A DNA stretch of 64,000 nt from Firmicutes bacterium AF25-13AC. Its GTDB lineage: Bacteria; Bacillota; Clostridia; Lachnospirales; Lachnospiraceae. Under the pieces are notes generated by a model. The model searched no databases. It had not been told where the DNA came from and saw only the letters and a list, made by a program, of their open reading frames with translations. The translations under genes were made by a program, and so were the position numbers. Shown here in pieces: positions 62,282-64,000 of this stretch. Position 1 is the first letter of the stretch, and every line of letters begins with the position of its first letter. The stretch covers positions 62,001-126,000 of the forward strand of contig QUFP01000006.1 of assembly GCA_003478935.1 (NCBI GenBank). Direction: 5' to 3'.

Positions 62282-64000
62282 TTATGCCCGATGAAATTCA
62301 TTTCCCGGCATTTCTTCTATGAGCTTACGAACACCGTCCATCGTATCTGGAAGCGCATCGCGAAGCAGTTCAAGTGTAGTGATTGTATTTAAGCCCCACT
62401 GCGCTGCGAAGTTTGTCTTGATCCACACAATTTCCATATGTGCTTTCTTTTGGTCATCCGTTGCGTAGCAAACTGGTATGAAGCCAGCTTCGTCACCTAT
62501 TTTAATCAATGCATTCAACAAATTTTTCCAAACCGTTTTGGCAAGTGACTTATCTTTTGTGAAAAACGCAGCATAGGCACCGATATCGGAAGCAAACCAA
62601 GGGAATGCAAATGGACGTTTCTCAATTAAGCCATGCGTCTTCTCTTTTTTCTGCTCTGGCGTCAGATAATAAAATCCGCCGTAGACAGAAAGAAGCTTTC
62701 TCAGTGTCTCATCGCCAAGCATATCTGCTAGCTCCCACCAGACTTCCGGGCCACCCATGCAAATCTGAGGTGCATATTTGGACTCTTCTCGTCCTCGCCC
62801 TCGTAAATCAGATGGCCATTTTCTTCGTAGCGATAGGACGGACCTGATGCCAGTCCAAACGGCATCTCACTCACGTCCTTAATGCCCTGACGAATCTTTT
62901 CCAGATAGTAAGGATCTAATGTGCGCTCATACTGCGTCATCCAGTTTGATAAAAATGATGTCCAATCTGGGCCACTTCGAATAACAACATGGCCTCCTTT
63001 TTCATCGTTTTGTTTGAAGTAGGTGACATTTTTCAAAGACAAATCGGCATCTTTGGCATCTGCCATTGCATCGCCAATACGCGCATCTCCTGTCAAATAA
63101 TAGTAAACGCGGTGATGACCTGCCATGGAAACGCGCGGTTCCTTGCAGGAGCAGCCCCAGTGACGCACATTATGACGTGATCCGATACCTGCCATCGGTC
63201 CAAAGTGGTAAAAATCCACTTCTGAACAGTGACGGCTCATTGCCTCTGCCACTGTAAATACATCTTCTCTTCCTGTGCGAAGAAAATACAGCCACAGCCA
63301 ATAGGTCGGAACAAGCTCCGTGTTCTGCCATGCAAAACCGCCCATATCATAGCGCCAGCAATGACGAATTGGATCATACGTATGCATAACATCACCGTAA
63401 TCAAACAGACCATACCATTTTCTTGCCTCGATCTCATTTTTGTAAAAATCAAATAGCTGATCAAGCTGATTCTCTAAGAAGGAGTCTGACTCTGTTTTTC
63501 TTTCTGGCAGACTCCAGTAGCCAAATGCGCGCTTTTTGTGATAGGATTCTGGTGACTCTACATAGACAGCTGGCTTTTCGATATGATCTGCAAAAGCCCT
63601 AAGTTCTCCTTCTTTTGTCAACGAGGATGTTACAGAAAGTGTGCACTCACTTGTCACTGCGATTCCTTCTGGGCTTGCACCAAACCAAGGAAATCCTTCA
63701 TATGATGTCATCTGGTAGCTTCTCGTATCATAATGTCGAAAATCAAAGCTTTTTGCTTCTGGCGAATAAAACCATGCCGTGCAGGCTGCGTTGTCACCAG
63801 CAAGATTTGTCACCTCAAGGCCAGACGGATATTTCTGCCAGAAATCACGAATACCAAGAAGGATGCCTCCATTTTCACCACATACCTCCATCGCTCCATG
63901 CGCACGTCTACCTTCTGCAGCACTTAATACACAGCACTGTGGCTTTGTCTGCTTACCGATTCTGTAATGATCAGCACTGTCCTGATAGAGAAAATAGCGA
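62282..64000 (-). CDS. PL26-like exo-rhamnogalacturonan lyase (partial, frameshifted)
   Basis: C-terminal about 573 residues of a large polysaccharide-degrading enzyme; the N-terminus is beyond the right edge (the frame is open to 64000). The sequence (GILLGIRDFWQKYPSGLEV, GFAWQNTELVPTYWLWLYFL, FYHFGPMAGIGSRHNVRHWG) resembles exo-acting rhamnogalacturonan lyases of the PcRGLX/PL26 type, with an alpha-barrel part holding the His/Arg-rich site. After DEKSP the frame shifts; the next frame continues KYAPQICMGGPEVWW to the stop at 62282. Adding one A at 62777-62779 restores it. No signal peptide can be judged. Intracellular trimming of rhamnogalacturonan oligomers would feed rhaB and uxaABC. Confidence 0.68.

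Overview
The window looks like a chromosomal segment of a low-GC, anaerobic gut Firmicute of the family Lachnospiraceae (Agathobacter/Roseburia/Lachnospira type). The family call is inferred from class II GalT, the GldG/DUF4340 ABC cluster, the Cys-rich small protein, the lysine riboswitch on dapA and the pectin-sugar genes; the genus is not settled. Most genes lie on the minus strand. No rRNA, tRNA, CRISPR array or insertion sequence was seen.

Layout. 0-9 kb: rpoD (enters from the left edge), lipid kinase, TPR lipoprotein, galT-galK, rhaB, and a PIN/NYN-like protein with a long charged tail. 9-13 kb: split Zn/Cd P-type ATPase (HMA chaperone plus pump), a 131-bp structured repeat, a compact serine recombinase and a tiny Cys/Gly-rich protein. 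13-18 kb: lysine-riboswitch-controlled dapA-dapB, a tandem-OB SSB-like protein, a 141-bp structured repeat and leuC-leuD. 18-23 kb: second, inverted copy of the 131-bp repeat and a four-gene ABC exporter of gliding-motility type. 23-26 kb: serC-serA on the plus strand, followed by a four-hairpin element. 26-34 kb: accessory region with a very large STAND-type P-loop ATPase (broken here by two apparent frameshifts), a downstream partner ending in an RNxxxH (HEPN-like) motif, and an XRE-nucleotidyltransferase toxin-antitoxin pair. 34-40 kb: CorC-like transporter and the galacturonate operon DUF6171-uxaB-uxaA-uxaC. 40-45 kb: SWIM/SNF2 helicase and a pRiA4b-ORF3-like partner. 45-55 kb: metA, then the late cobalamin operon cobQ-cobT-cobU-cobS-cobU2-cobC-cbiB-cobD ending in a MATE transporter. 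55-64 kb: gltB-gltD, an RpiB/LacAB-like protein and a PL26-type exo-rhamnogalacturonan lyase running off the right edge.

Functional picture. The lyase, rhaB, uxaABC and galTK fit growth on pectin (rhamnogalacturonan, galacturonate, galactose). Lysine, leucine, serine, methionine, glutamate and cobalamin genes point to broad biosynthetic ability.

A caution affects several genes. Eight coding regions are interrupted by what look like single-base deletions, mostly in short homopolymers, including one in the essential gene rpoD. The simplest explanation is systematic sequencing or assembly error, so the broken genes are probably intact in the organism.
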